In this document: positions 33,465 through 43,795 of the stretch, piece by piece
Numbering within the stretch: position 1 is the first letter of the stretch
Layout of the letters: the number at the start of each line of letters is the position of its first letter
Origin: Chryseobacterium suipulveris
GTDB lineage: Bacteria; Bacteroidota; Bacteroidia; Flavobacteriales; Weeksellaceae
DNA length: 64,000 bases
Direction: 5' to 3'
Assembly (NCBI RefSeq): GCF_022811685.1
Contig: NZ_CP094532.1
Span: 2,832,501-2,896,500, forward strand
Translations under genes and position numbers: made by a program
Notes under the pieces: model-generated
Databases searched by the model: none
What the model saw: only the letters and a program-made list of their open reading frames with translations
What the model was told of the DNA's origin: nothing

Positions 33465-34807
33465 TCAGTTGCCCACTTCAATCGGTCGGCTTGGTTGTAT
33501 TGCCACGGTGCGGCGTTGTTTTCGATATTGGTCATCATCAGGTTCAGTTCCTGTGGTGCGGCAGATTGCTCCATCACCAAAAATCTTCTCATCTCCACAA
33601 TGATCGAAAGCGGGTCGATGAGTACAGGACAAGCTTCCACACACGCGTTGCAGGTTGTACACGCCCAAAGTTCCTCTCTTGAAATATGGTCGTCGAGAAG
33701 TTTCTTTCCGTCGTCCACAAACTTTCCGTTCTTGTTGATATTTTTGCCAACCTCCTCGATTCTGTCGCGGGTTTTCATCATAATTCTTCTCGGCGAAAGT
33801 TTTTTGCCTGTAATATTTGCCGGACAAACCGCGGTACATCGTCCACATTCTGTGCAGGAATAGGCATTGAGAAGTTGAACCTGATTCAGATCAAAAACAT
33901 CGCTCGCTCCGAATTTTTCAGGAACAGCGTTTGGATCTGCTTCAGGTGCAGCTGCATAAGGATCGGCATTTGGATCCATCATCAGCTTAATTTCCTTGGT
34001 TACGGAATCAAGGTTATTGAACTGTCCTTTTGGATTAAGGTTCGCGTACCACGTATTAGGAAATGCAAAAATAATGTGGAGGTGTTTGGAGAAATAAAGG
34101 TAATTCATAAAAACCAGAATCCCCACGAAGTGGAACCACCACGCTGCACGCTCCGTGAAAATCAGGAACGAACTGTCGAAATTGAACCAGTTGAAAATCG
34201 GCACAAACAATTGCTGACTGATCGGGAACGATCCGAGTTGGTGAAAACCTTCAACACCACGGCTCTGTAAAATGAAATCTGCGGAATTCATTTTAAAGAA
34301 AGCCATCATCAAAGCAAATTCAATGATAAGGATGATGTTTGCGTCGCTGATCGGCCAACCTTTCAACTCTTCAGAATCTGAGCTGACCCTTTTGATATGA
34401 AGAACATTTCTTCGGATAAAAAACAATATCACTGCAATGACAACAAGAATTGCCAAAACTTCCAGTGTGGCTGTGAAAATTCCGTAAAGTGTGGCACCTA
34501 AAATCGACGCAAGAAATCGGTGGGTCCCGAAAATCCCATCAACAATGATCTCGATTAACTCGATGTTGATGATCACGAATCCTACATACACCAAAACGTG
34601 GAGGAACCCCGCAATCGGTCGTTTCCCCATTTTTCCCTGACCTAAAGCGACGTTGGTCATCATCTTCCAGCGTTCAGGTTTGTTGTCGGTTCTGTCAATG
34701 AATTTACCCAGCTTGATGTTGCGGTAGATTTCCTTCAAACTCTTGAAAAAAAGCCCGAATCCCACGATGAGCAGGACCGCAAAAATAATATTGTCAATAT
34801 ATTGCAT
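33461..34807 (-). CDS. Membrane Fe-S protein, HdrD / DsrK-like quinone reductase subunit
   Basis: The 448-residue protein has five or six membrane helices in its first 260 residues. A 4Fe-4S dicluster domain follows, with motifs CTECGRCTAVCP and CTTCNACVEACP (about 315-400). The plan is that of respiratory modules passing electrons between a cytosolic donor and the quinone pool. With the CCG protein next to it on the same strand it probably makes the two-part complex common in Bacteroidetes. No NADH or flavin motif is seen. Confidence 0.78.
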   Translation of the reverse strand: MQYIDNIIFAVLLIVGFGLFFKSLKEIYRNIKLGKFIDRTDNKPERWKMMTNVALGQGKMGKRPIAGFLHVLVYVGFVIINIELIEIIVDGIFGTHRFLASILGATLYGIFTATLEVLAILVVIAVILFFIRRNVLHIKRVSSDSEELKGWPISDANIILIIEFALMMAFFKMNSADFILQSRGVEGFHQLGSFPISQQLFVPIFNWFNFDSSFLIFTERAAWWFHFVGILVFMNYLYFSKHLHIIFAFPNTWYANLNPKGQFNNLDSVTKEIKLMMDPNADPYAAAPEADPNAVPEKFGASDVFDLNQVQLLNAYSCTECGRCTAVCPANITGKKLSPRRIMMKTRDRIEEVGKNINKNGKFVDDGKKLLDDHISREELWACTTCNACVEACPVLIDPLSIIVEMRRFLVMEQSAAPQELNLMMTNIENNAAPWQYNQADRLKWATD

Positions 34808-34825
34808 ATTGAATGGAATTTAGTT

Positions 34826-35776
34826 TTAGTTGGAGCTGTTCTTCCCAAAAACTGAAAAATTCAAATATCTTTTCGGATTTTCCTTCAGATCAAGAATCAG
34901 TTTGTTCAGGTTTTCAGAAGACGCGTTGAGGTTTCTGTAAAGTTCCTCATCTTTTGCCAATTTACCAAGCGAACCTTCACCATTCTGTATGCCTGCAATA
35001 ACGCTGTTGAGTTTATCGGCAGTTAAACTTAGTTTGTCGATGGTATTGTTGAGCTTCTTCACATCAACTTCTTCCGCCACTCTTCCGTATTTGTCGATGG
35101 CGGATTTGGCGCTGATCGTAGCAAGATTGGCGTTATCGAGCACTTTCTGAACACGCGGATCGTTATTTGCCAAAAGTGCGTTGGTTTGTCTGGAAGTAGT
35201 TTCGAATGAGGCCACAGTTTGGTTAAGGTTTGCGAGCAAACTTCTGATCATCGCCTGGTTCTGCGCATCGGTTATCGAACTTGCATTGACCATCAACGAA
35301 TCCACTCTTTTTAACACTACTTGAAGCTGATCTTTTACCGGTCCAATTTGCGAGGAGAGACTGTTCATCATCGAAAGCTTGAAAGCTCCCGCCAAAGTAT
35401 CGCCGTCTTTTGCCATCGGTTGTCCGTATGCCAAGTTTACGCGCATTTCTTTTCCCGACATTAATCCCGGTTCAAAAATCTCCAAAGTTGATTTTCTTGA
35501 AAACTCGAAATTATCGTCGATGATTACTTTTACGACAAAGTGGATTTTACCGTCTTTTTCGGTGATGGGAATAATTTTATCTACCTGTCCGACTTTCAAA
35601 CCATTGATAGATACTGGGTTCGAAGCGGCTAATCCTTCCACATTGTCAAATTTTGCATAGAAAATATTGTCGGTGGTGAATAAGCTTTTGCCCTTCATGA
35701 ACTGGAACAGGAACACGAATCCAACGATTGCAAGGATTGCGATAAGACCTGCCTTTATTTCTTTGGTGAATTTCAC
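34826..35776 (-). CDS. mlaD: MlaD family lipid transport protein (MCE domain)
   Basis: The 316-residue protein has one N-terminal helix (about 9-28), an MCE domain (about 33-115, with FDNVEGLAASNPVSINGLKVGQV) and a long helical region to the C-terminus (coiled-coil type). MlaD forms a periplasmic hexamer that moves phospholipids between membranes, powered by MlaE/MlaF, which are encoded at 45954-47524. The gene stands alone on the minus strand, so the system is split. The name follows family likeness; the direction of transport is not known. Confidence 0.85.
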   Translation of the reverse strand: MKFTKEIKAGLIAILAIVGFVFLFQFMKGKSLFTTDNIFYAKFDNVEGLAASNPVSINGLKVGQVDKIIPITEKDGKIHFVVKVIIDDNFEFSRKSTLEIFEPGLMSGKEMRVNLAYGQPMAKDGDTLAGAFKLSMMNSLSSQIGPVKDQLQVVLKRVDSLMVNASSITDAQNQAMIRSLLANLNQTVASFETTSRQTNALLANNDPRVQKVLDNANLATISAKSAIDKYGRVAEEVDVKKLNNTIDKLSLTADKLNSVIAGIQNGEGSLGKLAKDEELYRNLNASSENLNKLILDLKENPKRYLNFSVFGKNSSN

Positions 35777-35852
35777 TTTTCTTAATTTTTGGTCAACAAA
35801 TATAATATATTTTAAATAAAACTTGTGGCTTTAAACATCGGTATTAGCAACA

Positions 35853-35881
35853 AAAAAAGCGACTTTTGAAAGTCGCTTTTT
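35853..35881 (-). terminator. Bidirectional terminator
   Basis: AAAAAGCGACTTT / AAAGTCGCTTTTT with a short loop and T runs on both strands. It ends the PpiD-like gene on the minus strand. Confidence 0.85.
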
Positions 35882-35898
35882 GTATTTTAACAATTTGA

Positions 35899-38049
35899 TT
35901 ATTGCTGTGTCGTTTGCTGATTATAAATCTGGATTCTATAATCCTTAATCGTTGCATTGTCTTGCAAGCTCTTCAGGAAGAGCTGCCCAAACTGCTGCGA
36001 ATTCTGCCCCTGAATCGACTGGATTACCTGCTTCACATCTCCCGGTTGCTTGTTCATGGTTTCAGATTTTTTCATCACCACGTAAACTCCGGTCATCCCT
36101 TCAACTGGGTTTGAAAGTTTGCCTTTCGCTACACCGAAAGCTGCTCCTGCAACTTTTGGCTCCATTGCACCTGCAACTTGCGGACTTAGCAAGTTAACCT
36201 GCGCAGATTGTTTAGTTACCGCAAACTGTTTTGCAAGTTGGTCAAGGTTGGTTGCTTTTGCCGCGTTGATTTTCTCTGTAATTTGTTTCGCGATAATTTT
36301 GTTTTTCACGATCGGTTCGATTTGGTCTCTAACCGCTTCCGGATCTGCAGTTCCTGCGTCCTGAATTCCGTTCAAGAAGGCAACGATTCTGTCACCGGTT
36401 CCGTCAACAGTGAAGATGTCGGTATCTCCTTTGCTTCTTTTTCTGTTGAAAGCCCATGCAATAACTTCCTCGTCTTTATCGGTTCCCAATCCCGGAATCT
36501 GTCCCTGGAATCTGCCGACTTCTTTAGGATTGCTGAACTGGTAGTTGTTCTTTTTGGCAAGGTTTGCAAATTCGTTGAAAGATTTCCCCTGAACCTGCTG
36601 AATGAATTTGGTTGCCTTCGTGTACACCTCGTTTTCAGTTTTATCTGATGGCTTGATCGTTTTTACAAGATTAGCAACTTTATAGGTCATTGAACCCGAT
36701 TTTTTATCTTCGATATTGATGATGTGGTATCCGAACTGTGTCTCAACGACTCCGGTTGCACCTTTTCCGTTGGTTGCAAGGAAATGAAGGAACTCCGGAA
36801 CGAAAGGAGTTGCAGGAGTCGTCCAACCCACGCTTCCTCCCTGTGCAGCAGATCCCGGATCTGAGGAATACTTCAGGAATTCTGTAAACTTGGAAGGATC
36901 AGCTTTTACCACTGCTCCAATCGAATCGGCCAATTTCTTAGCTTCTTCCTTAGTTCTTGTAACATCTGCTCCTGCCTGATTTCCTTTATAAGAAACCAAA
37001 ATATGTCTTGAGAGTGTAGAGTCCGATGGTTTCTTGTCTAAAAGCTTAGAAACCACATAGAAATTTTGTTCTTTGTATGGACCCCAAGTTGTTCCTACAC
37101 TTGCACCAGCAACTTTATCTTTAATCTCGGCCGGAAGTTGTGCCGCTGAAAAATAGGTTGGGTTGAAAGGCATGTCTGAATTCAGCGCAACAAACATTGA
37201 GTCGTTGGTCGTATTTTGGAAACTTTCTTTTCCGCCGCTCATTTCGCTTCCTTTAGAGAACAATTTGTTGATTTCTTTCTGTGTTGCTGCATCATCTTCC
37301 GCACTTGGCGCTGCAGGGAAATAGACTAATCCAAGGTTTCTGCTCGCATCTCTTTTGAACATAATCGGATGCTTCTTGATATAGTCTGCCAAATCTTGTG
37401 TAGTTACCTTCACTGGGTTTTTCTGCGCATAAGCATCATAATCTACTTTCACAAAGTCGATATCTGCAAGCTGGTCACGCTGCCTCATCATTTCTTCCGC
37501 CTCTTTTTTGCTCACGGTAATTCCTGTTGATACGTTTGCAAAAACCTGTCGAGCCATCATTCTGTATTCGATTGCCTTTCTGGTTTTCAGCCAGTTATTG
37601 TACATTTCGGCATTGGTTCCTTTCAGTTCTTCAACCTGTTTTTTGATTTCCTGAATCTTGAAGTTCCCTTTTGCATCAAAGTTCTCCTGGTTTTGTGCAA
37701 ACATCGGATCGTACTGAAGCTGGTTCCAGAACATTTCGTCGGTAAGCTTCAATCCCATTTTATTAAATTGCTGCTCGATCAGTTTCGACTGCACAGCGAG
37801 TTGCCACGCTTGCTCCTCCAAACCTTTTGTCGGTCTGCCTTGTTGCTGCGCCTGCTGCTGAAGTATGAAAAGTTGGTCGTCAAAATCCTCTTTAGTGATT
37901 TCATCTCCATTTACTTTCCCGAAAACACCCGGTTTTGCGCCAAACAGCTTCTGCAAACTGTCGGGATTCACAACGAACGCCAACATTGCCACCGCAATAA
38001 TTCCCATCAAAAGCCAGGGTCTGTTTCTAATCTCTTCTAAAACTGCCAT
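35899..38049 (-). CDS. Peptidyl-prolyl isomerase, PpiD/SurA-like periplasmic foldase
   Basis: The 716-residue protein has one N-terminal helix (about 14-33), a SurA/PpiD N-terminal chaperone region (about 35-220) and a parvulin domain (about 335-440, with SRHILVSYKG, GGSVGWTTP and TQFGYHIINIED). A second, degenerate rotamase-like region and a helical end follow. It is anchored in the inner membrane and helps outer-membrane or secreted proteins fold. The start at MAVLEEIRNRPWLL is preferred; the ATG at 38085 would add twelve basic residues unlike the family. Confidence 0.88.
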   Translation of the reverse strand: MAVLEEIRNRPWLLMGIIAVAMLAFVVNPDSLQKLFGAKPGVFGKVNGDEITKEDFDDQLFILQQQAQQQGRPTKGLEEQAWQLAVQSKLIEQQFNKMGLKLTDEMFWNQLQYDPMFAQNQENFDAKGNFKIQEIKKQVEELKGTNAEMYNNWLKTRKAIEYRMMARQVFANVSTGITVSKKEAEEMMRQRDQLADIDFVKVDYDAYAQKNPVKVTTQDLADYIKKHPIMFKRDASRNLGLVYFPAAPSAEDDAATQKEINKLFSKGSEMSGGKESFQNTTNDSMFVALNSDMPFNPTYFSAAQLPAEIKDKVAGASVGTTWGPYKEQNFYVVSKLLDKKPSDSTLSRHILVSYKGNQAGADVTRTKEEAKKLADSIGAVVKADPSKFTEFLKYSSDPGSAAQGGSVGWTTPATPFVPEFLHFLATNGKGATGVVETQFGYHIINIEDKKSGSMTYKVANLVKTIKPSDKTENEVYTKATKFIQQVQGKSFNEFANLAKKNNYQFSNPKEVGRFQGQIPGLGTDKDEEVIAWAFNRKRSKGDTDIFTVDGTGDRIVAFLNGIQDAGTADPEAVRDQIEPIVKNKIIAKQITEKINAAKATNLDQLAKQFAVTKQSAQVNLLSPQVAGAMEPKVAGAAFGVAKGKLSNPVEGMTGVYVVMKKSETMNKQPGDVKQVIQSIQGQNSQQFGQLFLKSLQDNATIKDYRIQIYNQQTTQQ

Positions 38050-38145
38050 TTTTTTGTATAATTTTATCAGTCTGCGAAAATACACATTTTTAAGAGATTA
38101 GAAAAAAAATCGAAAATTTATTTAAACCCGATTAACCGAATGCGG

Positions 38146-38153
38146 TAAATTTG
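38146..38153 (+). promoter_or_regulatory. -7 element of the lon gene
   Basis: TAAATTTG matches TAnnTTTG. The ATG of lon is at 38286, giving a leader of about 125 bases, long for this window. Confidence 0.45.
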
Positions 38154-38285
38154 TCTAAATTTTCCCGTGGCACAGAGCTTGTCGAATTAAAGCCACCTTT
38201 TTATTTAAAGCATTTTCGAGGATAAGCGATGAGAATGCAATGTAAACGATTCAATTAAAATGACAATTTGTCATCTGATAGTATT

Positions 38286-40691
38286 ATGACAGAATTTGAA
38301 GACATCAATTTTGATGAAATAATGGGCGACGGATTCAGCATCGTGGCTGAAGAAATCAACCTGAACGATTTTACGGAAACTGCAGAAAACAAGGAGCAGA
38401 AAATATTCCCAATCCTGCCCGTAAGAAATATGGTGATGTTCCCGAAAGTGGTGATTCCGATTACTGCGGGAAGAGAAATGTCGATCAAACTCTTGGAGGA
38501 AGCGCAGCAAAAAGGCGAATTCATCGGAATCTTGAGCCAGAACAATTCCAGTGTGGAGCAACCTACTTCCAAAGATATGTACCAAGTGGGAACTTTGGCG
38601 AAGATCATTAAGATCATCAAACTTCCCGATGGAAATACCACCGCCATTACCAAAGGTTTCCAGAGATTTAAGATTAAAACTTTCACTTCTGCAAAACCTT
38701 ATTTCAAGGCAGAAATCACGAAACTGAAAGACGTTTCTACCAAGAAAACCGAGGAATACAACGCGTTGTTAGAAAACATCAAGGATCTTGCCTTAAAAAT
38801 CATCCAGCTCGATCCCAATATTCCGAATGCGGCAAACTATGCGATCAAAAACCTCAACGATAATGAGGACTTGCTGAACTTCGTCTGTACGAACGCCAAT
38901 TTTGCGGCAGCGGACAAACAGAAACTTCTGGAAGAAAAAAGCTTGATGATCCGTGCAGAGAAATGTTATGAACTGATGCACAACGACTTCAGGAAACTGG
39001 AACTGCGAAACCAGATCCACCAGAAAACCAATAAGGAACTCGACAAAAACCAGCGCGAATATTTCCTGAACCAGCAGATGAAAACCATTCAGGAAGAATT
39101 GGGAGGCGGTCCCGATTCGGATGTTGAGGAGCTTCAGGAAAAAGCAAAATCCATACAGTGGAGCGAGGAAGTTGACGCCCATTTCAAAAAGGAAATCAAC
39201 CGACTGCAGAGACAAAACCCGAATTCGCCTGACTACAACGTACAGCGAAACTACCTCGATTTCTTTACCGACCTTCCTTGGCAAAAATATTCCAAAGACA
39301 TTTTCGACATCGTCAAAGCGGAAAGAATTCTGGACAAGGCCCACTTCGGTTTGGAAGACATCAAGAAAAGAATCCTGGAACACATGGCGGTTCTGAAACT
39401 GAAAAACAATATGAAATCGCCGATCCTCTGCTTAGTCGGTCCTCCCGGAGTAGGTAAAACGTCGCTCGGAAAATCGGTTGCGGATTCTTTGGGCAGAAAA
39501 TATATCAGAGTTTCTTTAGGCGGACTCCATGACGAATCCGAAATCCGCGGACACCGAAAAACCTACATCGGCGCAATGGCAGGAAGAATTCTGCAGTCCA
39601 TTAAGAAAGCAGGAACCTCGAATCCTGTGATTGTGTTGGATGAAATCGATAAAATCGGACAGGGAGTTCACGGCGATCCAAGTTCGGCGCTTTTAGAAGT
39701 CCTTGATCCCGAACAAAATTATTCCTTCTACGACAACTTCCTTGAAATGGGTTACGACCTTTCAAAAGTGATGTTTATCGCGACTGCCAATTCTCTTTCC
39801 ACCATTCAACGACCACTTTTGGACCGAATGGAAATCATCGAGATTGCCGGTTACACTTTGGAAGAAAAAGTGGAAATCGCAAAACGTCATCTCATCAAAA
39901 AACAGCAGGAAGAAAACGGTCTGGATTCAAAATCATTCAAACTCGGAAATGCCGAACTGAAACACATCATCGACGCACATACTTCCGAAAGCGGCGTTCG
40001 CGGACTGGAAAAAAGAATTGCCTCAATCGCAAGATGGGTTGCGCTGCAAACTGCGACTGAGAAAGCATTTGATCCAAAAATCTCCATTGATAAAGTGGAC
40101 GAAATCCTCGGAGTTCCACGTCCGAAAAGTTTGTCGGAAATCACGGGAGTTCCAGGAGTGGTGACAGGTTTGGCGTGGACGCAAGTTGGAGGCGACATCC
40201 TTTTCATCGAAAGTATTCTGAGCGAAGGAAAAGGAAACCTCACGATGACAGGAAATCTGGGAACCGTGATGAAGGAATCGGCGACGATTGCGCTGGAATA
40301 TATTAAAGCAAAACACGTCGAACTGGGAATTTCTTCGGAAGACATCCAGAAGAAAAACATCCACGTTCACGTTCCGGAAGGAGCCACCCCAAAAGACGGA
40401 CCTTCTGCGGGAATCGCGATGCTCACCTCGATCGTGTCGAGTTTCCGAAATAAAAAGGTAAAGCCACACTTGGCAATGACGGGCGAAATCACCCTTCGCG
40501 GAAAAGTGCTGCCTGTAGGCGGAATCAAAGAAAAACTTCTCGCCGCGGCAAGAGCGGGAATCAAGGAAATCATCCTCTGCGACGCGAACCGAAAAGATGT
40601 TCAGGAAATCAAACAGGATTATCTTAAAAACCTAAAAATCAATTACGTAAGCAGAATGAGCGAGGTGGTTGATTTGGCGGTGGAAAAATAA
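38286..40691 (+). CDS. lon: ATP-dependent protease Lon
   Basis: The 801-residue protein has the Lon N-terminal substrate domain (about 30-230), a coiled middle, an AAA+ module with Walker A GPPGVGKT and Walker B VIVLDEID, and the S16 protease domain with the Ser-Lys dyad (Ser in KDGPSAGIAM, Lys in VGGIKEKLLA). It degrades misfolded and regulatory proteins in the cytosol. The first ATG in frame is at 38286; a TTG at 38268 is in frame but unlikely. Length is normal for Bacteroidetes Lon. A strong terminator follows. Confidence 0.97.
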   Translation: MTEFEDINFDEIMGDGFSIVAEEINLNDFTETAENKEQKIFPILPVRNMVMFPKVVIPITAGREMSIKLLEEAQQKGEFIGILSQNNSSVEQPTSKDMYQVGTLAKIIKIIKLPDGNTTAITKGFQRFKIKTFTSAKPYFKAEITKLKDVSTKKTEEYNALLENIKDLALKIIQLDPNIPNAANYAIKNLNDNEDLLNFVCTNANFAAADKQKLLEEKSLMIRAEKCYELMHNDFRKLELRNQIHQKTNKELDKNQREYFLNQQMKTIQEELGGGPDSDVEELQEKAKSIQWSEEVDAHFKKEINRLQRQNPNSPDYNVQRNYLDFFTDLPWQKYSKDIFDIVKAERILDKAHFGLEDIKKRILEHMAVLKLKNNMKSPILCLVGPPGVGKTSLGKSVADSLGRKYIRVSLGGLHDESEIRGHRKTYIGAMAGRILQSIKKAGTSNPVIVLDEIDKIGQGVHGDPSSALLEVLDPEQNYSFYDNFLEMGYDLSKVMFIATANSLSTIQRPLLDRMEIIEIAGYTLEEKVEIAKRHLIKKQQEENGLDSKSFKLGNAELKHIIDAHTSESGVRGLEKRIASIARWVALQTATEKAFDPKISIDKVDEILGVPRPKSLSEITGVPGVVTGLAWTQVGGDILFIESILSEGKGNLTMTGNLGTVMKESATIALEYIKAKHVELGISSEDIQKKNIHVHVPEGATPKDGPSAGIAMLTSIVSSFRNKKVKPHLAMTGEITLRGKVLPVGGIKEKLLAAARAGIKEIILCDANRKDVQEIKQDYLKNLKINYVSRMSEVVDLAVEK

Positions 40692-40711
40692 TTTTGAACA
40701 AATAGTTTTTG

Positions 40712-40753
40712 CCATGAATGCACGAAAAAAATCGTGCATTCGTGGTTTTTTTA
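40712..40753 (+). terminator. Rho-independent terminator
   Basis: CCATGAATGCACGA pairs with TCGTGCATTCGTGG (14 bp, one G-U) and is followed by seven T, 20 bases after the lon stop. Confidence 0.9.
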
Positions 40754-40781
40754 TTGCTATATTTGATAAAAGTTTTTGAAG

Positions 40782-40982
40782 ATGAACGCCATACGACAAT
40801 ACCATAGATTAGACGAGTCCCGCGAAATTAAGATTTCCATTCCCGAAGATTTCGCCGCAACCGAAGTGGAAGTAATGGTTCTACCTTCCAGAACGGCTTA
40901 CGAAATTCCGGACGAGGTAAAGAAAATGGTGATAACGAAGAGACGAACTCGACTTATAAAATCATCAGTAGGAAAGAGGTAA
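40782..40982 (+). CDS. Small antitoxin-like protein, possibly truncated
   Basis: The 66-residue protein begins MNAIRQYHRLDESREIKISIPEDF, a start similar to small antitoxin-type proteins I know from Bacteroidetes. The first 48 residues look well formed; the last 18 are very basic and unlike the acidic, helical tail such proteins usually have, so the 3' part may be frameshifted. A second short ORF follows 6 bases later but is not recognisable as a toxin. The ATG at 40782 is preferred over the TTG at 40776. Confidence 0.45.
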   Translation: MNAIRQYHRLDESREIKISIPEDFAATEVEVMVLPSRTAYEIPDEVKKMVITKRRTRLIKSSVGKR

Positions 40983-40988
40983 AAACTG

Positions 40989-41150
40989 ATGTTATATCGG
41001 GAATTCTCTATTATCGAAAAATATCAGAAGATCTTGCGCTCCGAATTCCCATATTCCAATGATGTGATGGACGGCGAAGAAAGCCGGCAAAACCGCACCT
41101 GCAGAAAATATAAAATTACGAAGAAGATTACGTTGGAGGAAAAGGAGTGA
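40989..41150 (+). CDS. Short ORF of unknown function
   Basis: The 53-residue ORF (begins MLYREFSIIEKYQKILR, ends KKITLEEKE) starts 6 bases after the antitoxin-like gene. It is basic with no membrane helix. It may be a real small gene, a remnant, or chance; no family was recognised. Confidence 0.3.
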   Translation: MLYREFSIIEKYQKILRSEFPYSNDVMDGEESRQNRTCRKYKITKKITLEEKE

Positions 41151-41190
41151 TTTTCGTCACTATTCAATTAAAAAAGGGTTTATTTTTCAG

Positions 41191-41198
41191 TAAATTTG
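41191..41198 (+). promoter_or_regulatory. -7 element of pgi
   Basis: TAAATTTG fits TAnnTTTG; the ATG of pgi is 47 bases downstream. Confidence 0.45.
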
Positions 41199-41244
41199 CA
41201 TTTTCGAATCTAATCGCGAAACTTCAAACCTCAAACCCACATAG

Positions 41245-42891
41245 ATGCTCCCAAAAATAAACCCAACCCGAACAAAAGCGTGGCAGGAACTGAACGCACA
41301 TTTTGCGCAGAATGATTTTGAACTCCGTACGCTTTTCCAATACAATCCTGAACGATTCAACCAGTTCTCTGTTAGAAGGGAAAATTATCTTTTTGATTTT
41401 TCTAAAAATTTGATTGATGGAAGAACTTTCGAATTGCTCCAAAACTTGGCGGAAGAATGTAAACTGAAGGAAGCCATTTCGGCAATGTTTTCGGGTGAAA
41501 AAATCAACGAAACGGAAGGAAGGGCGGTTCTGCATACTGCATTGCGGGATTTCACCGATAAAGAAATCTTGGTGGATGGCGAAAACATCAAACCCAAAAT
41601 CAGAAAGGTTCTGGATCAGATGAAGGGTTTTTCAGAGCGGGTGATTTCCGGTTCCCACAAAGGTTTTACTGGAAAAGAAATTACCGATGTGGTCAATATC
41701 GGAATCGGCGGTTCGGATTTGGGACCAGTGATGGTTGTTTCGGCACTGAAACATTTTAAGACACGGCTGAATGTTCATTTCGTTTCCAATGTTGACGGAA
41801 ACCACATCGCGGAAACGTTAAAGACCTTAAATCCGGAAACCACGCTTTTCATCATTGCATCGAAAACTTTCACGACCCAGGAAACGATGACCAATGCGGA
41901 ATCGGCAAAATCTTGGTTTTTGAAAAGCGCGAAACAGGAAGATGTCGCCAAACATTTTGTGGCTTTATCTACTAATATTCAATCAGTTAAAGCGTTCGGA
42001 ATTGCAGAAGAGAATATCTTCGAATTCTGGGACTGGGTCGGAGGAAGATATTCGCTTTGGAGCGCAATCGGATTAAGCATTTCGCTTGCAGTTGGTTTCA
42101 ATAATTTTGAAAATTTATTAAAGGGAGCTCACGAAACCGACGTTCATTTTCAAGCGGCAGATTTCAAAGAAAACGTCCCAGTTTTGATGGCGCTTCTCGG
42201 GATTTGGTACCGCAACTTCTTTTCCGCAGGAACTTACGCGATCCTTCCCTACTCACAATATTTGGACAGATTTCCGGCGTACCTGCAACAAGGCGATATG
42301 GAAAGCAACGGAAAATGTGTGGACCGAAACGGCGAGTTTGTGGAATACGAAACCGGCCCGATTATTTGGGGAGAACCGGGAACCAACGGACAGCACGCTT
42401 TCTACCAACTGATTCACCAAGGAACGGAATTGATTCCAGCAGATTTTATTGCTTATGTTAAATCGCCGAACCAGGTTTCTGACCATCAGGAAAAATTATT
42501 GGCGAACTTCTTTGCACAAACAGAAGCTTTAGCTTTTGGTAAAACCGAGGAAGAAGCGAGAGCGGAACTTATAGAATCCAGCAAATCTGAGGAGGAAGTG
42601 AAGCGGCTTCTTAACTTTAAAATCTTCCACGGAAATACGCCAACCAACTCATTGTTAATTAACGAATTAACTCCATTTTCATTAGGACAGCTCATTGCAC
42701 TTTACGAGCATAAAATTTTCGTGCAGGGAATTATTTGGAACGTGTTCAGCTTCGACCAGTTCGGCGTGGAACTCGGAAAAGTTTTAGCTGGAAAAATTCT
42801 GAAAGAAATCGAAAGCGGGGAAACGGTAACCTCCCACGATTCTTCAACCAACGGTTTAATGAATTATTTTAAGGAAAAGAAATCAATCTGA
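41245..42891 (+). CDS. pgi: Glucose-6-phosphate isomerase
   Basis: The 548-residue enzyme interconverts glucose 6-phosphate and fructose 6-phosphate in glycolysis and gluconeogenesis. The sugar-phosphate loop [10 protein letters not shown] (near 153), SKTFTTQET (near 212), the PGI signature with the catalytic Glu (MESNGK, near 352) and the conserved C-terminal Lys region are present, and the length matches the E. coli enzyme. It has its own promoter motif and lies 15 bases before folD, so the two are probably co-transcribed. Confidence 0.97.
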   Translation: MLPKINPTRTKAWQELNAHFAQNDFELRTLFQYNPERFNQFSVRRENYLFDFSKNLIDGRTFELLQNLAEECKLKEAISAMFSGEKINETEGRAVLHTALRDFTDKEILVDGENIKPKIRKVLDQMKGFSERVISGSHKGFTGKEITDVVNIGIGGSDLGPVMVVSALKHFKTRLNVHFVSNVDGNHIAETLKTLNPETTLFIIASKTFTTQETMTNAESAKSWFLKSAKQEDVAKHFVALSTNIQSVKAFGIAEENIFEFWDWVGGRYSLWSAIGLSISLAVGFNNFENLLKGAHETDVHFQAADFKENVPVLMALLGIWYRNFFSAGTYAILPYSQYLDRFPAYLQQGDMESNGKCVDRNGEFVEYETGPIIWGEPGTNGQHAFYQLIHQGTELIPADFIAYVKSPNQVSDHQEKLLANFFAQTEALAFGKTEEEARAELIESSKSEEEVKRLLNFKIFHGNTPTNSLLINELTPFSLGQLIALYEHKIFVQGIIWNVFSFDQFGVELGKVLAGKILKEIESGETVTSHDSSTNGLMNYFKEKKSI

Positions 42892-42906
42892 AAAAGTAAA
42901 AACAAA

Positions 42907-43791
42907 ATGGCTCAAATTCTCGACGGACTGAAGCTTTCGAACGAAATCAAGCAGGAAATCAAACAAGATGTTGACAAAATCATCGCTTCCGGAAAACGCG
43001 TTCCGCACCTCGCCGCAATCTTGGTGGGAAACAACGGCGCAAGCAAAGCTTATGTAAACAGCAAGGTGAAAGACTGCGCGGAAGTGGGCTTCAAATCGTC
43101 GCTCATCAAGTTTCCAAGCACCGCATCGGAATCGGAACTTTTGGAAAAAATTCAGGAACTGAACACTGATCCCGAAGTTGACGGATTCATCGTACAGCTG
43201 CCTTTACCCAAACAAATGGATCAGGAAAAAGTTATCATGGCGATCAATTCCCATAAAGACGTAGATGGTTTCCACCCCGAAAACTTCGGAAGAATGGCTT
43301 TGGAAATGAGTACTTTCCTGCCTGCAACTCCGTTTGGAATCCTTACCCTTTTCGAACGGTACAATATTGAAACAAAAGGAAAACACTGCGTAATTATCGG
43401 AAGAAGCCGAATCGTAGGAAGACCGATGAGCATTTTGATGGGCAGAAAAGATTTCCCTGGAAATTCCACCGTGACTTTAACACACAGCTACACTCCACAC
43501 GTTGAGGAATTCACAAAAAATGCCGACATTGTGATCACCGCATTGGGAGATCCGCACTTCCTGAAAGCAGATATGATTAAAGAAGGAGCAGTCGTGGTTG
43601 ATGTTGGAATTACCCGCGTTGACGACGATTCCGAAAAAGGTTACCATCTTGCAGGCGACGTGGATTTCGAAAGCTGCTCGAAAAAAGCAAGCTGGATCAC
43701 GCCGGTTCCGGGAGGAGTTGGACCAATGACGAGAGCAATGCTGATGAAGAATACTTTGTTGGCGTATAAACATACAATTTACAAAGACTAA
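42907..43791 (+). CDS. folD: Bifunctional methylene-THF dehydrogenase / cyclohydrolase
   Basis: FolD (294 residues) oxidises 5,10-methylene-THF to methenyl-THF with NADP and hydrolyses it to 10-formyl-THF, supplying one-carbon units for purines and other pathways. The family signatures are clear: AYVNSKVKDC near 50 (catalytic Tyr and Lys), DGFIVQLPLPKQM near 92, and the NADP-binding IIGRSRIVGRPMSILM near 160, then TPVPGGVGPMTRAML near the end. It follows pgi closely. A dispersed repeat element begins 5 bases after its stop. Confidence 0.97.
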   Translation: MAQILDGLKLSNEIKQEIKQDVDKIIASGKRVPHLAAILVGNNGASKAYVNSKVKDCAEVGFKSSLIKFPSTASESELLEKIQELNTDPEVDGFIVQLPLPKQMDQEKVIMAINSHKDVDGFHPENFGRMALEMSTFLPATPFGILTLFERYNIETKGKHCVIIGRSRIVGRPMSILMGRKDFPGNSTVTLTHSYTPHVEEFTKNADIVITALGDPHFLKADMIKEGAVVVDVGITRVDDDSEKGYHLAGDVDFESCSKKASWITPVPGGVGPMTRAMLMKNTLLAYKHTIYKD

Positions 43792-43795
43792 ATTT

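Noticed and set aside
38793-39383. 196-residue minus-strand ORF inside lon
   Set aside because: Antisense shadow of a highly conserved coding region; its sequence shows no domain.
40776-40781. TTG start adding two residues to the antitoxin-like gene
   Set aside because: An ATG two codons later gives the usual start of the protein.
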